Made by a program: the position numbers and the translations under genes. The notes beneath the pieces are model-generated. The model was not told the DNA's origin. It saw only the letters and a list, made by a program, of their open reading frames with translations, and made no database searches. Positions 36,202 to 50,358 of a stretch of DNA of 64,000 nt are shown piece after piece (the first letter of the stretch is position 1; each line of letters starts with the position of its first letter). The DNA lies in assembly GCA_028023455.1 (NCBI GenBank), contig JAQFVV010012400.1, forward strand, positions 12,653,748-12,717,747. The letters are read 5' to 3'. Source of the stretch: Epiperipatus broadwayi. Lineage: Eukaryota > Onychophora > Udeonychophora > Euonychophora > Peripatidae.

Positions 36202-37264
36202 GGCATGAACAAGTATATAGCCCATATATATTAGTTTTAAAGGAAATCTAGCCATTAGACAAATGTGAGCAATCAGAGAATTAACATCAGTGTTATAGGT
36301 TGTGAAGTAGTGATATATATATTGTGCCCTTTTCTATAGGTCAGAATTGGCTCACGGCAGCAAATTACTAAAAAAATTTAAATTTAGAATATGTTCTCTT
36401 TGTGTAATAGTTATATTGTATTGATATCTTAAAAGTACAATTTAAAGCTAAATAAAAATATGTAATGCCTAAAATTATGATATATAACCTTAAAACAGTT
36501 AAACAAAGCTAAAAATACTAATTACATATAGTTGGAAAAGCTGGCCATAATAAATAATGCAGCTATAAATGTTTAAAATATGTTTAAAAAGTTGAATTCT
36601 AATAGTTAAAACTTGTAATTAAATGAATGCTATATTTTAAAATTATAAATTATATTTAATAATTATAATTAATATTATATATTCTAAAAGTAAGCTTTAT
36701 GGTAGGAAAAGTTATATTTAGTTCTATATTTTCCAAATTATTATTCCAAATTTTATATTATTATATTATTTATTTAATATAATAATTGTTGCAATTTATC
36801 ATTTATTTTCAGACAGAAATTTGTATACAATCTGTCTCAGTTATAAGTCATGTGACCTGTATAATATAGTCATGCACACATGCTTGCTAGTATTTGTATT
36901 AACAAAGTTCAAAATATTTTAAGAATTGAATTATAGAATTGGATATATTTATTTACCTATCACAAAACAAATATTAAATCAGTCGTTATAACATGTTTTA
37001 AATAGTATTATAAAAATGAATATAGTTAATAAAAATTAAATATTTTGTAAATTAAATATAAAAGGTGGGATAAATTTATTAAATATTGTTTTTAAAAGTC
37101 ATTTTAAAATGTTTAATTAATTTTGAATAAAGTATAAAATTGATTTAAAATTAATGTTTTAAGTAATATTTTAAAATTATAATGAGTCATGTTTTATTTT
37201 GTAAATTTAATTGAATGATACTGTAGCAATATGCAAATTAAGTATCAGATAAAAAGCAAAAATC

Positions 37265-37336
37265 CACCAATAGGATGAAGTATTTTGTAGGATATAAATA
37301 CTGTTGCACCGTTAATTCTAGAGGGTGATCAGTGTG
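37265..37336 (+). promoter_or_regulatory. CCAAT-TATA-Inr core promoter in repeat B
   Basis: CACCAAT 37265-37271, TATAAATA 37293-37300, TCAGTGTG 37329-37336. CCAAT-to-TATA spacing equals that in repeat A (28 nt). The initiator-like motif lies 36 nt from TATA here and 25 nt in A. Confidence 0.7.
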
Positions 37337-40300
37337 ATAATAATTTTCTAAAGTTATACTTCTTTTAAAATGTTTATTTTAGTCAATTTTAGTGCTCTCG
37401 TATAATATATTTTGCAAACTAATAGGATATTAATTTTTAAGTATTTGCAAAGAGAGCATAGTATAAATAAATTTTATTAAGTTTTATTAAAAGGATGCAG
37501 TGGTAATTTAAAGTTCCCTTTACCAGGATTATTTGTCAAAACTTAAAACAACTTCGCAGTAAAAATATGGAAATGCCAATAAGTGATACATGCTTAATTA
37601 TAAAAATTTTAAAAATAAGAATGATAATTGATAATATAATATTAATGGTATTAACCAAGAGGACTATTTTAATAAGCAAAGAATTATTTTGGACATTATG
37701 CAGAAAGCTTAACAGAAAAGCTATTTGTAAATTAAAAGTGATCAATGCATTTTTATAATAGCGAAATAGTCGTATTCAAGACCGACCAGTAATATGACAA
37801 ATTTATAATAATTTTTATGGAAAAATGATGCTATGGAGATAAATGTTTTATTCTTTTTGAAGGAAAACATTGTGAATATTTTAAAGAAAAAACTATCATA
37901 AGTAAAAACTAAAGGAAAGTATTTTTTAGAAAAGCGTATGTAATAAAACCTAAATTATATAAGGTTATATGCGATTGCTAGAATTTGTTAAAAAAAACAT
38001 AATTTGAAAAATAAATGAAAATAGCTATAATTGGATAGTAAATAATAAATTATCCTAACAAATACACCTGTAATATAAGGAATATGTGAGTAAACAGAAA
38101 TATGGAATTTATAGAAATATTTTAAATAATGTGCAAAAAGTCATCCGGATTGCCCGTAGTCAAGTTACCGGGACAAGATGCACCAAGCTGATACAGGATC
38201 CTATGGAATAGAAGTGTCGAGATATTATTTTTCAATCTTATAATTTTATTATTATTTTAATAATCATTGTTCTGGACAATAGAAACTATAAACTATTATT
38301 CTATAAACTTTTCCAGAACAGATCAATGATTATTTTCTTTAATTTTCCTACATTTTTTAGACATTGTGAATTATTTTTTTATTATTCATTTCTAAACTTT
38401 GTTCATCACATAGGAAGGAGTTTACAACCCATGTGCCAAGTTCAGGGCAGTTGTTCATTGTCAAGCAGGAAAACTTAGCAACAGTTGGGGGTTTTAAAAG
38501 CTCTTAGGAGAACATTTAAAAAAAACACTCTCAAGGAAAATAAAAAAACATTTGAACTTTATAAAGAACATTCGTCAATTGAAGATATATGTAATTATTG
38601 TCTTGATTTATTTTCTTGATTTATTTTATTAACTTTCTTTAAGTGTAATATTATTTTAATTACAAGAGTAGGAACATGAATATTAATTTAGTACTAATGA
38701 TATTATAGTTTATAGTAAATAGGTTGATAATTTAAATAAGTTAACATTTTTAAAGTGTGGAAGTATGGATGTATATCATATATGCAATGTTTTATTTAAT
38801 TGATGGACATGAAGACATCATAAGTGATTACAAGTTGATATCACTTAGGTAATAGTTGTGAATATTGATATTTTTTATGATGTTGCAGATTGTCAATGAA
38901 TTATATTATATTGAAGTATAAATGTTAAGTTGTATGTGAATGCAATTGTACAACACATTTAAATTATAAGATTAGGATTTATTTCTGGGAATATGCATAC
39001 TTTAATTTCATATTATTAATATAACGCAACATGATGATGAATAGTTATATGATTCTTTTACAAAAAAACTTTAATATTATTAGATATTTAAAGTATCGAT
39101 AATGATTATTTTGTATGTTTTTAAGAATATGGGATAGGAAAGTAAAGCAAACTTTTCTTGTAGATTAGCAAGATCGTTCTAATTATGATTGAATTTTGTT
39201 TATTATTTTAAATATGTGAGTTAGTTTCATTAGTCAGTGATAGTAAGATTTGATAAATCTATTAGGAAATGTTGATAAGATAGTGACTTGGGAGTAATCT
39301 GGAGAACATGAAACCAAAGAGATGATATTAATGTAGGATGTATTAGGGGAGTAGGAATAACATTTTTGTAATCTTATTAAGTATACAGTACAGTTAACAA
39401 TGACCTGTAGCTGGTATATTTATTTGTGGGCAGTGTCTATTTTATTTGAATACTGATGTTTTATAAAGCTGAAATAATAGTTAACATCATTGTTGGTAGT
39501 GGAGATCATTAGACAAATGGGTCATGCCTCTATTTTTATAGATACACTATGCCATGGTATTTTTATCTAATATGTACTATGAGTTAAACTCTAGTTTTCT
39601 TTCCTGTGCCTACACATCTATTCACTATCTCGATTTTCCAAAGTAATTACATCGAACTGTATTGTATATTTTGTAAAGAAATAATAAATAATTTAGAATT
39701 TAAGAAATGTTATTGAATGAATAAGATAAGTTCATTTACTTATAAGGAGGAGTAGAGTTTATGCAAGTTGGAATTGAAAATCCAACAGACCCAAATGATA
39801 AAGAATCATAGAATATGTTCTATATTTTTCGGAAATAAAATAAATTTCAGGAATAAAATAAATAAAGCAAAGTTGCTTTAAAATGGGCGTTTAATAAAAA
39901 TTTATAATTACAACTTTAAAATGTTAAATAATTTCAAATATTTTATTTTTATTTTTATGAGTATTGCATATTTTTAAGATATAATGTTATAAAGCAAAAC
40001 AATATAAAATAAGCATAGGTACAATTTTGTATTTATTTAAATAATAAGGAATACATCAATAATTGCAGCTATTCAGTATTAAAGTAAGGTTAAGTAGGAT
40101 ATATTGTGTTTAATAATCATAGTATAGTTAACAACGATGTCCATATATTGTATTAATAAATTAACAGTAGATATTTTATGTAATATTCATAACATTGCAA
40201 AATGAAAATTGTTTAGTAAAAGATCTATATTCAATATTGTTATTTTTATGTTTTCCGTTCTATGCTTCAATGTATGTTTTAAAAGGAAGCTATTGTAATA

Positions 40301-40543
40301 ATATTTAAAGATGTAATATGTTAGAATAAATATAAAGAAATATAATTTCATCGTAAAATTTGATAACAAAGAGATAGTAAAAATTGTATTATTATTATTA
40401 TTTTTTTAAGTCAGAGTGAAGACTTAAATGGATTCTCTATTGTTTTTTAATAATTACAATTAATAAGAGATATATAATGGTGCAAGTTTAGTATACCAAT
40501 TGTAAATAGTGTAAATAAATTGTTGTTTTATTTTATTTGTTAT

Positions 40544-40590
40544 AATAAAAACTTTGTTAAATTTGTTCTAAAAATTTGTGTGTTCAGACT
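40544..40590 (+). terminator. Poly(A) signal in repeat B
   Basis: AATAAA at 40544-40549 followed by AATTTGTGTGTTCAG, matching repeat A at 24078. Confidence 0.6.
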
Positions 40591-40948
40591 ATTCCTTTCC
40601 CATTAAAATGCATAGTACACACAGAATAATTGAATCAAACATAACATTTTTGCACAGAAATAAATAAAGTATTATTTTAAGAATTCTAATATTTTCTTGG
40701 AATTTATTTATTTAAAAAATTACATTTTACATTTTCTTTATGGTCATAAGTTGATTATTATAATAGTACATCGAATTATAAATGCTATCTGTTGCCACAC
40801 ATATGTTTTTCAGATTATAAGATACTACCACATATTTATTATGTTATTATAAGAAAGATAAAAGATTATAATATATTATTTTCTTATTATTATTATGACA
40901 AAGAAAAATTATATTGGATGAAAAGATATACAAAATTAGTTCATACAA

Positions 40949-41226
<278 letters not shown>

Positions 41227-41934
41227 TAGTTAGGTGTGGTAAGGTATGACATTAAATCCCGTATCATACTTTACTACAGTGATTTTGATTAACTTAAAGT
41301 AGTTTTATGAACCTGAGATTTTATTTAGCTAAATTATTGTAAATAAAGGATTAATTTAATTATTAGTTTAATCTTAATGATTAGGTTTTATTAAAGTCAT
41401 AAGAATGCTATAAATTTATTTATTTGAGATAGTAATAGGGGGGATAGTGTTCTTATGCCATTGAGGTAATATCCTGTGAAATATTGGCTCAATGTAATCT
41501 TTCTTGTCATCTGTATTTCACTTCCAAGTCTCATGATTTAATAAATAGTTATTTATTTATTTTTATAAACTGAACCTTCTCATTATTTTTGCTGGTAGAA
41601 TGTTTTAATATAATGCAGAATATTTTATTTATCAATTATTTGCATTTAACCGATCGGAATCATTAACTGAGCTAGATTTGTTTTACTTAAAATTATATTG
41701 CCCAGAAGTGAGACTACAATCGATAGGTCAGAATATATATATATGATTAAATGGGAATATCTTAATGATGATAGTTGAACTGATTTTAGTTAGAAGTAGA
41801 TTTTTTTTTAAATTTTTTTTTGTTTCTGTTTTATCATCTTCAGAGAACCAGAAGGGGAAGCTGAGACCTCACAATGAATATCCATATTGTAAAGAATATA
41901 GTTATTTTATAGAAGAAATAAATAATGGAATATT

Positions 41935-43930
41935 ATGTCTCCTAATGATTATGTTAACATATCCACCTTTATGCTATTAAGGAGTGGCAAGATCATTTTA
42001 AAGATGGATGAAAGAGTTGATGAGACACAGGTAAATCAAGAAAGTGACATTTTAGATACAGACCCAAGTATAGAAGAAATGTCAGTGTGCCAACAAGCAT
42101 TTAAAGAGGTTATGGAAGAGACACGGCAACATATTCAATCATTAAAGGAGGACTGAACAATGACTCAACTCCCAGAGATGCCTTACCAAGAAGCAATTCC
42201 TATGCTAGGGGATCAATTTATGCCATCTAATGAAAGTGAATCTATCACACTACAGATACTGCATGAGACAATGCTGAAGATGACTGCTCTGGGAACAAAT
42301 ATGGCCAACATGGAATCAAGATTCGAGTCTAAGTCAGAGTCAAATATGGCCAATATGGGAAACAAGATGTATAGATGAATTAACAATCTCAAAGGAGACT
42401 TAAATAGTAGGTTGGATAACATGGCAATGAGAGCCAATGTTAATCAAGTCAAGGTAGGTTTGAAAGGGGATATATCTCAATTCCAAGAAAACATGAGGAA
42501 AGGGTTAGTAAGAATAGAAGAGAAATTGGAGGTGAGAATTCAAGCTTTCAACATCTGACTATCCAAAAGGCTAGCACACTTGTTGCAGGATGTGGGAAAA
42601 GTGTGAACTGATAATAATGCAGTAAGGCACAGGGTTGAAAAAGAAAATACTAGGCATCAAGAATATGTCAACAAATTTTCTGAACACATTACTACTCATA
42701 TCAATCGAGAGATAAAATAAGTTTACCAGACACAAGAGGTCATGAATAAAGAGGTATGGAGTAAGCAGAACACTTTTAGGGAAAAGTTACAAGCTGAGCT
42801 TGAGATGGTCCAAACAAAGCTGAACAATCTTTCCATGATCCATAATGTTGAAAATGAAAGCCATGAAAATACACTGGGATCTCTCACCCATTGTTTGCTT
42901 AGTTGGGTGACAAGGTAGCCTCCATGGAGACTGATACAATGATTGGGAAGACTACACTTCAGAAGTTAATTGAGTCTACTAATGAAACACACGAGAGATT
43001 GAATTCCCTAAATGAGGTCCTACAGCATAAATCACAGTCTGAAGACACCCAGATGTGCCAGCTGTTTGTGAAGTCAGATAAACAGGCATTGAAGGAATTG
43101 ATGGGGGTCAGAAGAAATCAAATAATAGAGTTCTCACAGGACAGATCTCAAGGGATGATCTTGGAACTCAAGATTAGTATAGGGAGAGCACATTTTCTTC
43201 CAAGACATTTACCAAAGTAGAAGACACAAATTTGCTTTACACATGCTTGACTAAGAAACATGCCAATGATCAGGAGATGGCTGATGAACCCTATCAGATG
43301 AAGAACCATATAGATTCTCAAGAAGTGAATAGGACTCAAGGGGTCATCTCACAGATAAATGCGATAAACCAGTTCATGAAACTTAAAGTGTTTAAGGGTT
43401 TCTCCAATGAAGCAACAACAGAACATCTTAGAAGTTTAGAATTATATTTATCAGTTAACAGAGTTTTATCAGCAGCTGAAAATTATTATTGCTTATAGTC
43501 ACTACCAGGGTGTTGTCTTAATGTGGTGGGAGTCACTGTATCAACCACCATCCACATTTGAGAAATATAGGACTTTATTAGTACATAATTTTTGAAATCG
43601 GGATAGACAAGAAGCCATCCTATATCATATACTCCAGGAAAAGTATGTTAATGCCTGGGGAAACATTTGTGAAGTTTTTTTGATGACAGGTTACCAGATT
43701 ACATACATTAGATACATACCATCTCAGTGAGTTGGAGATTATTCTAATAGTAAAAAGAAATTCGCCTTTGCGAATACAACAATTTCTCTTCTGTACTAGT
43801 GCAAGAAACATAGAACAGGTGGCCAAACTTTTGGCCAGTATAGATCTAAATAATGCCAATTTATCTACATGAGGTCCAGAAAAAAAGGAAAGATGAACCT
43901 TCAGTCAATGCTATATTCTATAAAAGAAGG
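41935..43930 (+). pseudogene. gag relic of element C
   Basis: Structural precursor region of the element, now broken into several frames by stops. Pieces at 41935-42156, 42160-42378, 42903-43220 and 43232-43498 read as strongly charged, helical, coiled-coil-prone sequence (for example LKMTALGTNMANMESRFESK). Then comes FMKLKVFKGFSNEATTEHLR and a later TFEKYRTLLV-like reading near 43556-43590. These recall the W-x-x-A-x-x...T-F-x-x-F pattern of retrotransposon Gag. No clear zinc knuckle was found. The long coiled-coil part before the Gag core is unusual for gypsy Gag. It is not related by eye to the coiled coil of the ankyrin gene. Confidence 0.65.
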
Positions 43931-44124
43931 AAAGATAATGCCAACACAAATCCTCAAAAGGAGATGTTGCCAACCAATGCACCACAATTATGGTCTCCAA
44001 TGTACACATGACTAAACAAGACCAAAGCCACAAGAGACTCATCACCGAGTTCAGGAGGCTCACCAAAACTGAAATGCAGTAATTTTGCACCTCAAATTTT
44101 AAAAAAATCAAACTAAAAAGGTAC

Positions 44125-44420
44125 TTGAGGTCTAGTTTCTTATCTCAAGAAACCATAAATACCCTGAAGAATCAAAAGACCTTTGATAAAATGGGAGATC
44201 ATGAATATGACATGCTCACGGGAAGATGGGGCACCAAATTATTTTCAACAAAGTTGCCCTATGACAGAGAGGTGCTGTTTGAGAATTTGCCAGGTAAAGC
44301 ACTATTGGACTCAGGTAGTCAAATTTCGGTCATTTCTGATCAATTTTATAAAAAGATACTTGAGTAAATATCCCACAATTCAGACACTACCATTAAAGTC
44401 TATGCAAGTGACAATGAGCC
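44125..44420 (+). pseudogene. Aspartic protease relic of element C
   Basis: The frame 44125-44367 contains GKALLDSGSQISVISDQFYK. The DSGS (44308-44319) is the retropepsin active site, followed by the usual hydrophobic strand. Downstream, 44497 on, IHDVILGADFLHMN matches the I-L-G-x-D-F-L strand that ends the gypsy protease domain. A frameshift near 44365-44480 separates the two. It would process Gag-Pol in an intact element. Confidence 0.8.
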
Positions 44421-44679
44421 AATAGTAGAAAGGTAAAGTTGGTACAAAACAGGTCTGGATAGAGATCAAGTTTAACCAAACTACTCTCATATTTTCTTGA
44501 TACTAAGGGCACTAATCCATGATGTAATCTTAGGGGCAGACTTCTTGCACATGAACTCTTGTATTGTTGATTTCTTAAGTAGGATTATAAAAATAAATGA
44601 GACCTTAGAAGTGACATTACCTACAAGATATGGTCTATCTGAGGTTGAATGTATAATATCTAATGTTCCAGAAGCACTG

Positions 44680-45420
44680 GTTGACACTAAACTTGCAGAA
44701 TCAAATCTACTTGAAAACAAGAATGTGAAAAAGTTGCATTCTCTAATTTATCAATTCAGCCCAATTTTTTCAAAAATTCCAGGAGTTATTGAGGGTTTTC
44801 AGCAAAAGATGAAATTATCAACCATTTCAATCCAGATCATATCCCATACCTTATCAGTATAGGCAGGAAATTTTGAAACAGCTCAACAAAATGTTAGAGT
44901 GGGGGATTATTTCCAAATGCTCTACATCATATTGTAATCCAGTTGCAATGATGAAGATGAACGATAAGTTGATGAGATTTTGTTTGGATGCTCAGCAACT
45001 AAATAAGATTACTGTTCCTGACAGGAACATTCCACCACCCATACATGACTTGTTTGTAAGATTTGGAAATAAGGTGTTTTTTACTTTTGATCTAACCTCC
45101 AGTTCTTGGCAGAAAGAGCTTCACCCAGACGATTATCAATACACTGCCTTTAGGTATGAGGGTTACACATACCAGTGTAATAGGATGCCATTTGGATTGA
45201 TAAATAGTGGAGCCTGTCTGATTCAATGCTGGGATAGAACCCTATCTCCTGAGGTTAAGCGAATTATAACTATATACATGGATGATGTAGTCATAGCATT
45301 CACATTGGTTGAAAAACACCTTCAACATCTGATTGTGTTCTTCCAGGAATGCCTCCAAATGGGGATTAAGACTAACTTTTAAAAAAGTACCTTAGTTTCT
45401 AACCAGGTGGTCTTTTTAGG
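44680..45420 (+). pseudogene. Reverse transcriptase relic of element C
   Basis: Best-preserved part of the element. The frame 44873-45382 reads LNKMLEWGIISKCSTSYCNP (fingers), RFCLDAQQLNKIT, FFTFDLTSSSWQKELHPDD (with the first catalytic Asp), then YQCNRMPFGLINSG and ITIYMDDVVIA. YMDD is at 45275-45286, so both catalytic motifs remain. The preceding frame (to 44862) carries IFSKIPGVIEG from the start of gypsy RT. A stop at 45380 ends the frame; the thumb continues in other frames (VFLGHIVS near 45410). Confidence 0.88.
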
Positions 45421-45525
45421 CCATATTGTGAGTTGTAATGAAATAAAGTCTCACCCAGACAAAATTAGTGCAATTAAAAACTTTCCTAGGCCTGTTAATA
45501 AAAACAAATATGGTCATTCCTAGGG

Positions 45526-46100
45526 TTGTGTAATTTTTACCATCATTTTTACTGCAATTTTTCTAACCATATGGAATCATTATTGAAACTAATACAAAAG
45601 AAAGAGAAATGGATGTGGACTGAAGAGCAGGATAGGGCTTTTGAGAAAATCAAAACAGGGGTTTTGGAACAGGTTATGCTGGTCTTTCCTGATTTTGACA
45701 AACCCTTCATGATCCAAATGGATATCAGCAGTTTTGGATGGGGTAACATTATCCCAAATACAAAAGGATGGATGTCCAGGTGTCCTCTATTTTGTAAGCT
45801 GACTCCTGAAAGGCCCTGAAATTAATTATGCCATGACAGAGAAGGAAGCACTAGCAATAGTGTGGGTCTTCCAAAACTTTTGACAAGTACTTTTCTGCTT
45901 GAAGATAATTGTGATCACAGATCATAAGAGCCTTGCATTCCTGAACCACAGCTATCTAACAAATGCTTGCCTTATTAGGTGGAGTTTGCTGTTATAGAAA
46001 TTTAACTACACCATACAGTATTGTAAGGGATCCAAGAATGTCATAGTCCATGCCCTCAGTTGGAATTCATGTGGGTCAGAATAGAACCATCTATCCATAG
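45526..46100 (+). pseudogene. RNase H relic of element C
   Basis: The frame 45526-45819 reads EKWMWTEEQDRAFEKIKTGV then FDKPFMIQMDISSFGWGNII, the connection and start of the gypsy RNase H domain. D-x-S...G-x-G here is the diverged first catalytic segment. In a second frame EKEALAIVWVF (about 45838) and ITDHKSLAFL (about 45915) continue the domain. Fragmented by stops, inactive. Confidence 0.8.
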
Positions 46101-46199
46101 AGAAAGCCTACATAGAAAATATCAATGTGACCATTAATAGCAATGTAGAGGATGGATTGGAAACATTACCTGAGTTACAACTTAAGGATTAGAGACTGT

Positions 46200-47330
46200 G
46201 CCCTATTATAAAAGATTTGAAAGGTAGGAAGGTTTCGAATGCACATGAAAATCTTACATTATACCAGTTAAAGGATCAAATATTATTGTATAGATCAATG
46301 AAAATAGGGGGGGGGGTAGTAATACCCAAAGTTTTGTACATCCCATTCATCACGTATATTCACTGTTTATATGGACACTATGGTGCTCGGAAAACAGCAT
46401 ACCATCAGAAATTGGTTTTGTTGGCCAGGTATGTATACAGACATCCTGAAAGTAATTCAAGGTTGTCTAGTGTGCCTTAGAGCCAATCCAGTCAATCAAA
46501 ACTATAGTGGAATGTCAAAGTTCATTATTCCTAATTGACCTAATGAGATCTTGACAATCGCCTACTATGAATCTTTGCCTCCATTCAACAAGCAAAAGTA
46601 CTTGTTGGTTGCCTAAGATCCCTTTTCAAAATATGTCACAGTATACCCTATACCTCAAGCTAATGCTAGATACACCATCAAGGCATTAGATACCTAACAA
46701 TTTCCTAAGTTAAAGAAGCCAAAGGTCTTACTAACTGACCATGGTACTCATTTCCTATCTAAACAATGGAAAAGATGGGTGGAAAAGTTGAAGCTCAAAC
46801 ATGTGCTCACATCTGTTTAGGAATCCACAGTCCAATCCTTGCAAATGCATAATGCAGGAGCTTGGATGTTTCTTTAGGACTTACCTAATGGATGAGCACA
46901 GAGGTTGGGTAAAACAGACTGAGAAAGTGATGAGTTACATTAACTGGAGTGTGAATGAATCTACTGGATTCACACCCAGCAAACTTCATTTTAATGAACT
47001 CATACCACCTTTATTTAAAAAATACAAACCCATTGTGGAACCATACCAACATGATGAGGAAGCCAATATTTTCCTGGCACAACAGCAACTAGCACAGCAA
47101 GCACATTTAAGGAATAATAAAAATAGAAGGAGGAAAATACATAAATTTGAAGTAGGGATAGAGTTTTCGTGAAAGTGCATGCCGGTCAGTAAACTGACCG
47201 AATATAAGTATCACAAATTTTTTTCCAAATATGATGATCCATTTGTTATTGTCAAACAAGCTAACTCTAATGGATTTGGGCTAAATATCAATGGAGAAAT
47301 AAAAAGAAGAAAGCATAGAAGAAATTAATG
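46200..47330 (+). pseudogene. Integrase relic of element C
   Basis: A zinc-binding H-x-x-YGHYGARKT block lies near 46350-46400, and the VLLTDHGTHFLS segment near 46720-46760 holds the second catalytic Asp. The later frame 46801-47172 has WVKQTEKVMSYINWSVNEST and TGFTPSKLHFNELIPPLF, the region downstream of the catalytic core. The tail (about 47190-47325) reads KLTEYKYHKFFSKYDDPFVI, like the C-terminal module of gypsy integrases. Stops and shifts throughout. Confidence 0.8.
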
Positions 47331-48054
47331 CAACAACATCTGAAAGGTGCAGAATATCATGAGGTAAAAAAATGAACAAGAGCAACCAAGTTTGAATTTG
47401 TGAAAATAGATAGTGCAGGATGGATATGAAGAGGAGAGGAAGGGTCATTATTTTAGAGGGCATTCATAATTACCATTTATGTGTTGTTCGAAAGAAGACA
47501 ACATGGAAAATGGGGGAAATGGAAAAGCACTTCATGATGAGGGTACATCCGAGTTCATGATTGAGCATGTATCAGCTACTTTTGGAACTGATTGAGATAT
47601 GAGAGTGAGTCTTACTGTGTATGGATACCCCATATTCTGTGTGGTTATCCCAGGGTCCTGAAATTCTGTGGAGCAGGATAAGGAGCCAACAAGACAAATG
47701 TTCATGCTACCTAAATAACAGTGCGGAACTGGTCAGATTCTTTTTCACTCCATAATGATAAATCATATGATAGACATTACTATATAAGTAGAAATCAAAT
47801 AGAGAAAGTAAACTGAATTATTGAATATGAGTTTTAAAAGGGGTCAAAATTTTGTACAGACATAAAATTGTAATTTAGCAAACGAACTGACAGGAAGAAA
47901 GAGATAGTTAATTACAGATAATATCTTACTATATGAAAAAAGAAAATAATCCTCTATGGTGATCTGACACTGAATCTAAATATATGTTTCCTATTCCAGT
48001 AAATATCAAAAGTTCAAAAGGATTAAACTTTTAACCTTTTTGGATTGGGTGTAT
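47331..48054. other. 3' untranslated part of element C
   Basis: Non-coding stretch between integrase and the 3' LTR. The last bases before the LTR (GGATTGGGTGTAT) are moderately purine-rich and could be a degenerate polypurine tract. Confidence 0.45.
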
Positions 48055-50339
48055 TGTAAGGATCACCATAGATCTCATCGTTATCCTTATAATAACATGC
48101 ATTGAACACAGAATATAAACATAAAAAAATTAAACATTTGTGAAGGTAATAAAGCATGTGTGTAGATATACACATGTATGTGTTAATTTATAAAATTAAT
48201 ATATACATTGAACAGTTCAGGTTTATTAGATGTAAATGTTTGAATAAAATTATATTTGTATTTTACAAACTGGAAATGCTTGAAACAAAAATAATAATGA
48301 TAAAAGGAATTAATAAAAATTTGTTACTAATTTTCATTTTATTAATGTTTTAAAATAACCATACTTGACTAAATGATGTTGTTTAAACAATTGAGAAACT
48401 TTTGTAAAAAAAAAGAAAAATTTTATAATCTAATGTTGTAAAATGAAGGGGGAAAGAAAACCTTGTAGAACATGCTTAACAACAACCATGACAACAACAA
48501 CAATTTTTTTTTGATGGCTGGAAAAATTAAAAAAAACAAGTACAGAAAAAATTTAAAAAAGTTTTTCTCTTCTTTATTTTTTAATGACAATGACAGATCA
48601 AATAATTTGAAAAAAAAATAATGCACAAGAAAATCTAAAACTGTAAGTTATTTAATTATATATATATAAAATTAGCAAGATTATCTTTATGCTTTCATTG
48701 GAATCGAACTTTGATACGAACTATGTACTTTAAAACAAACAATCCTAATAGGCACAAAGACTTCTATTTTTTTTTGTTTTGTTGATATAATTCTATGGAA
48801 CTATTCATGATAATATGTGTAAAGATATCTATTCAAGTAATCGACCATTTAGTAATTATAGAAATATTGAGACTTTTGATTTAATAACGATTAATATCAA
48901 AAATCAATTTTCACTGTATTTTATATTAGATAGCTATAATATGCTAACCATTGATGAAATAAAATAATTTTGGATACATATATATATTAATGTAAAGAAT
49001 CATGCAGGCATGCTAAACAATCATTGTGAAGGGTCAAGGCACCTCAGATGTGTCTGAAGAAGACGATGTATACTATATATAAGTGTGAGTTTCCACCATC
49101 ATGTATATATATGCAATGGCTACCAGATGTTATATTAAATGTTTCCAAATCAACTGTGAATGTTGCCAAACCAGATGCTACTCAAGCTACATATTCATTT
49201 TGAGAGAGATGGATAAATTGTTAAAGGCTCCACCCTGGAAAATGATGCAAGAATAAATAATTATGCCAAAGATGCTGAAAATTCCCAATCCACAATGCAC
49301 TTTACCACCTGAAAAAAGATACTCCTGTTACCCAAGATGTCTACAGAATCATCCACAAATTCATGTTTACATGGATTTTTTTGAAAGAAAAAAGAAACTG
49401 AATTATGATAAAACTGAACATACAAGGAGGTAAGACTTATTCTTTTGACAGGTTATAGACACAACATTCTTATAAACAGAGTTAATTGTTAATAAAATGT
49501 TATTAACCATTTGTTAATGTGTTGCTTACTAACAATTACCTATAAGTGTATGTGGTTAATTTTAATAAGATTGATGGCAATTCTAGTCATTATACAAAGT
49601 AATATAGTTACAAACAGACCCATTATTTTAAATATATTACAGGATAACAATTTATATGGTATAATGGTTATATCATATTTATTTTAAATTTAAAAACCAA
49701 TGCCATTCATTTGTTAAATGGTATTATTGATCATCAGTCATTATTTTAAGATGATGGCATGAAATGCAGATGCTGATGAATACCAATAGTGACATGTGGT
49801 GGATAATATTTTAATTTTGTTATTTTGATAGTGTTATAATTCATAGTTATTATTATTTTTTAAGTTCATATTTTGTCCATTATAATATTTTATATTGAGT
49901 TATAATTAAATTTGTTAATTTAATTTTATCTTACATCAAGGGTTGTATATGATTTATTGATAACACATCACTAACTTACATAGCTCTATTTTACATGTGA
50001 ACATACATGCAACATAAACCAAAGAAATGTACAATATGAACCAAGATGCAGATTTAGTGCTTACATTGGCTAGACATCTCCTTATCATAACTTATACTTG
50101 AAGAGAGCTCAGATTACAATTCAGTTTGAATTCTGGGAATTTAATGGGTTGAAGTGGAGAGTGGGTGGATCCTGTGAATGTTACTAAACAAAAGGGATTG
50201 AGTGATATTTAAGATCTACTTTGACTGTAATGTTGCTGGATCTTTCTAATCCTCCACAAATGGCTGGTTTCTTATCGCCGTGTATATAGTGGTGTGGGGA
50301 GAAGTAAAATGGAAGGGGGCATGTCGTCTGTCCATTACA
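48055..50339 (+). repeat. 3' LTR of element C (2285 bp)
   Basis: Same ends as the 5' LTR, close match throughout, no SINE, and about 170 bp shorter near 49365. Followed by ATAT. Confidence 0.85.
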
Positions 50340-50358
50340 ATATATAGTATATATATAT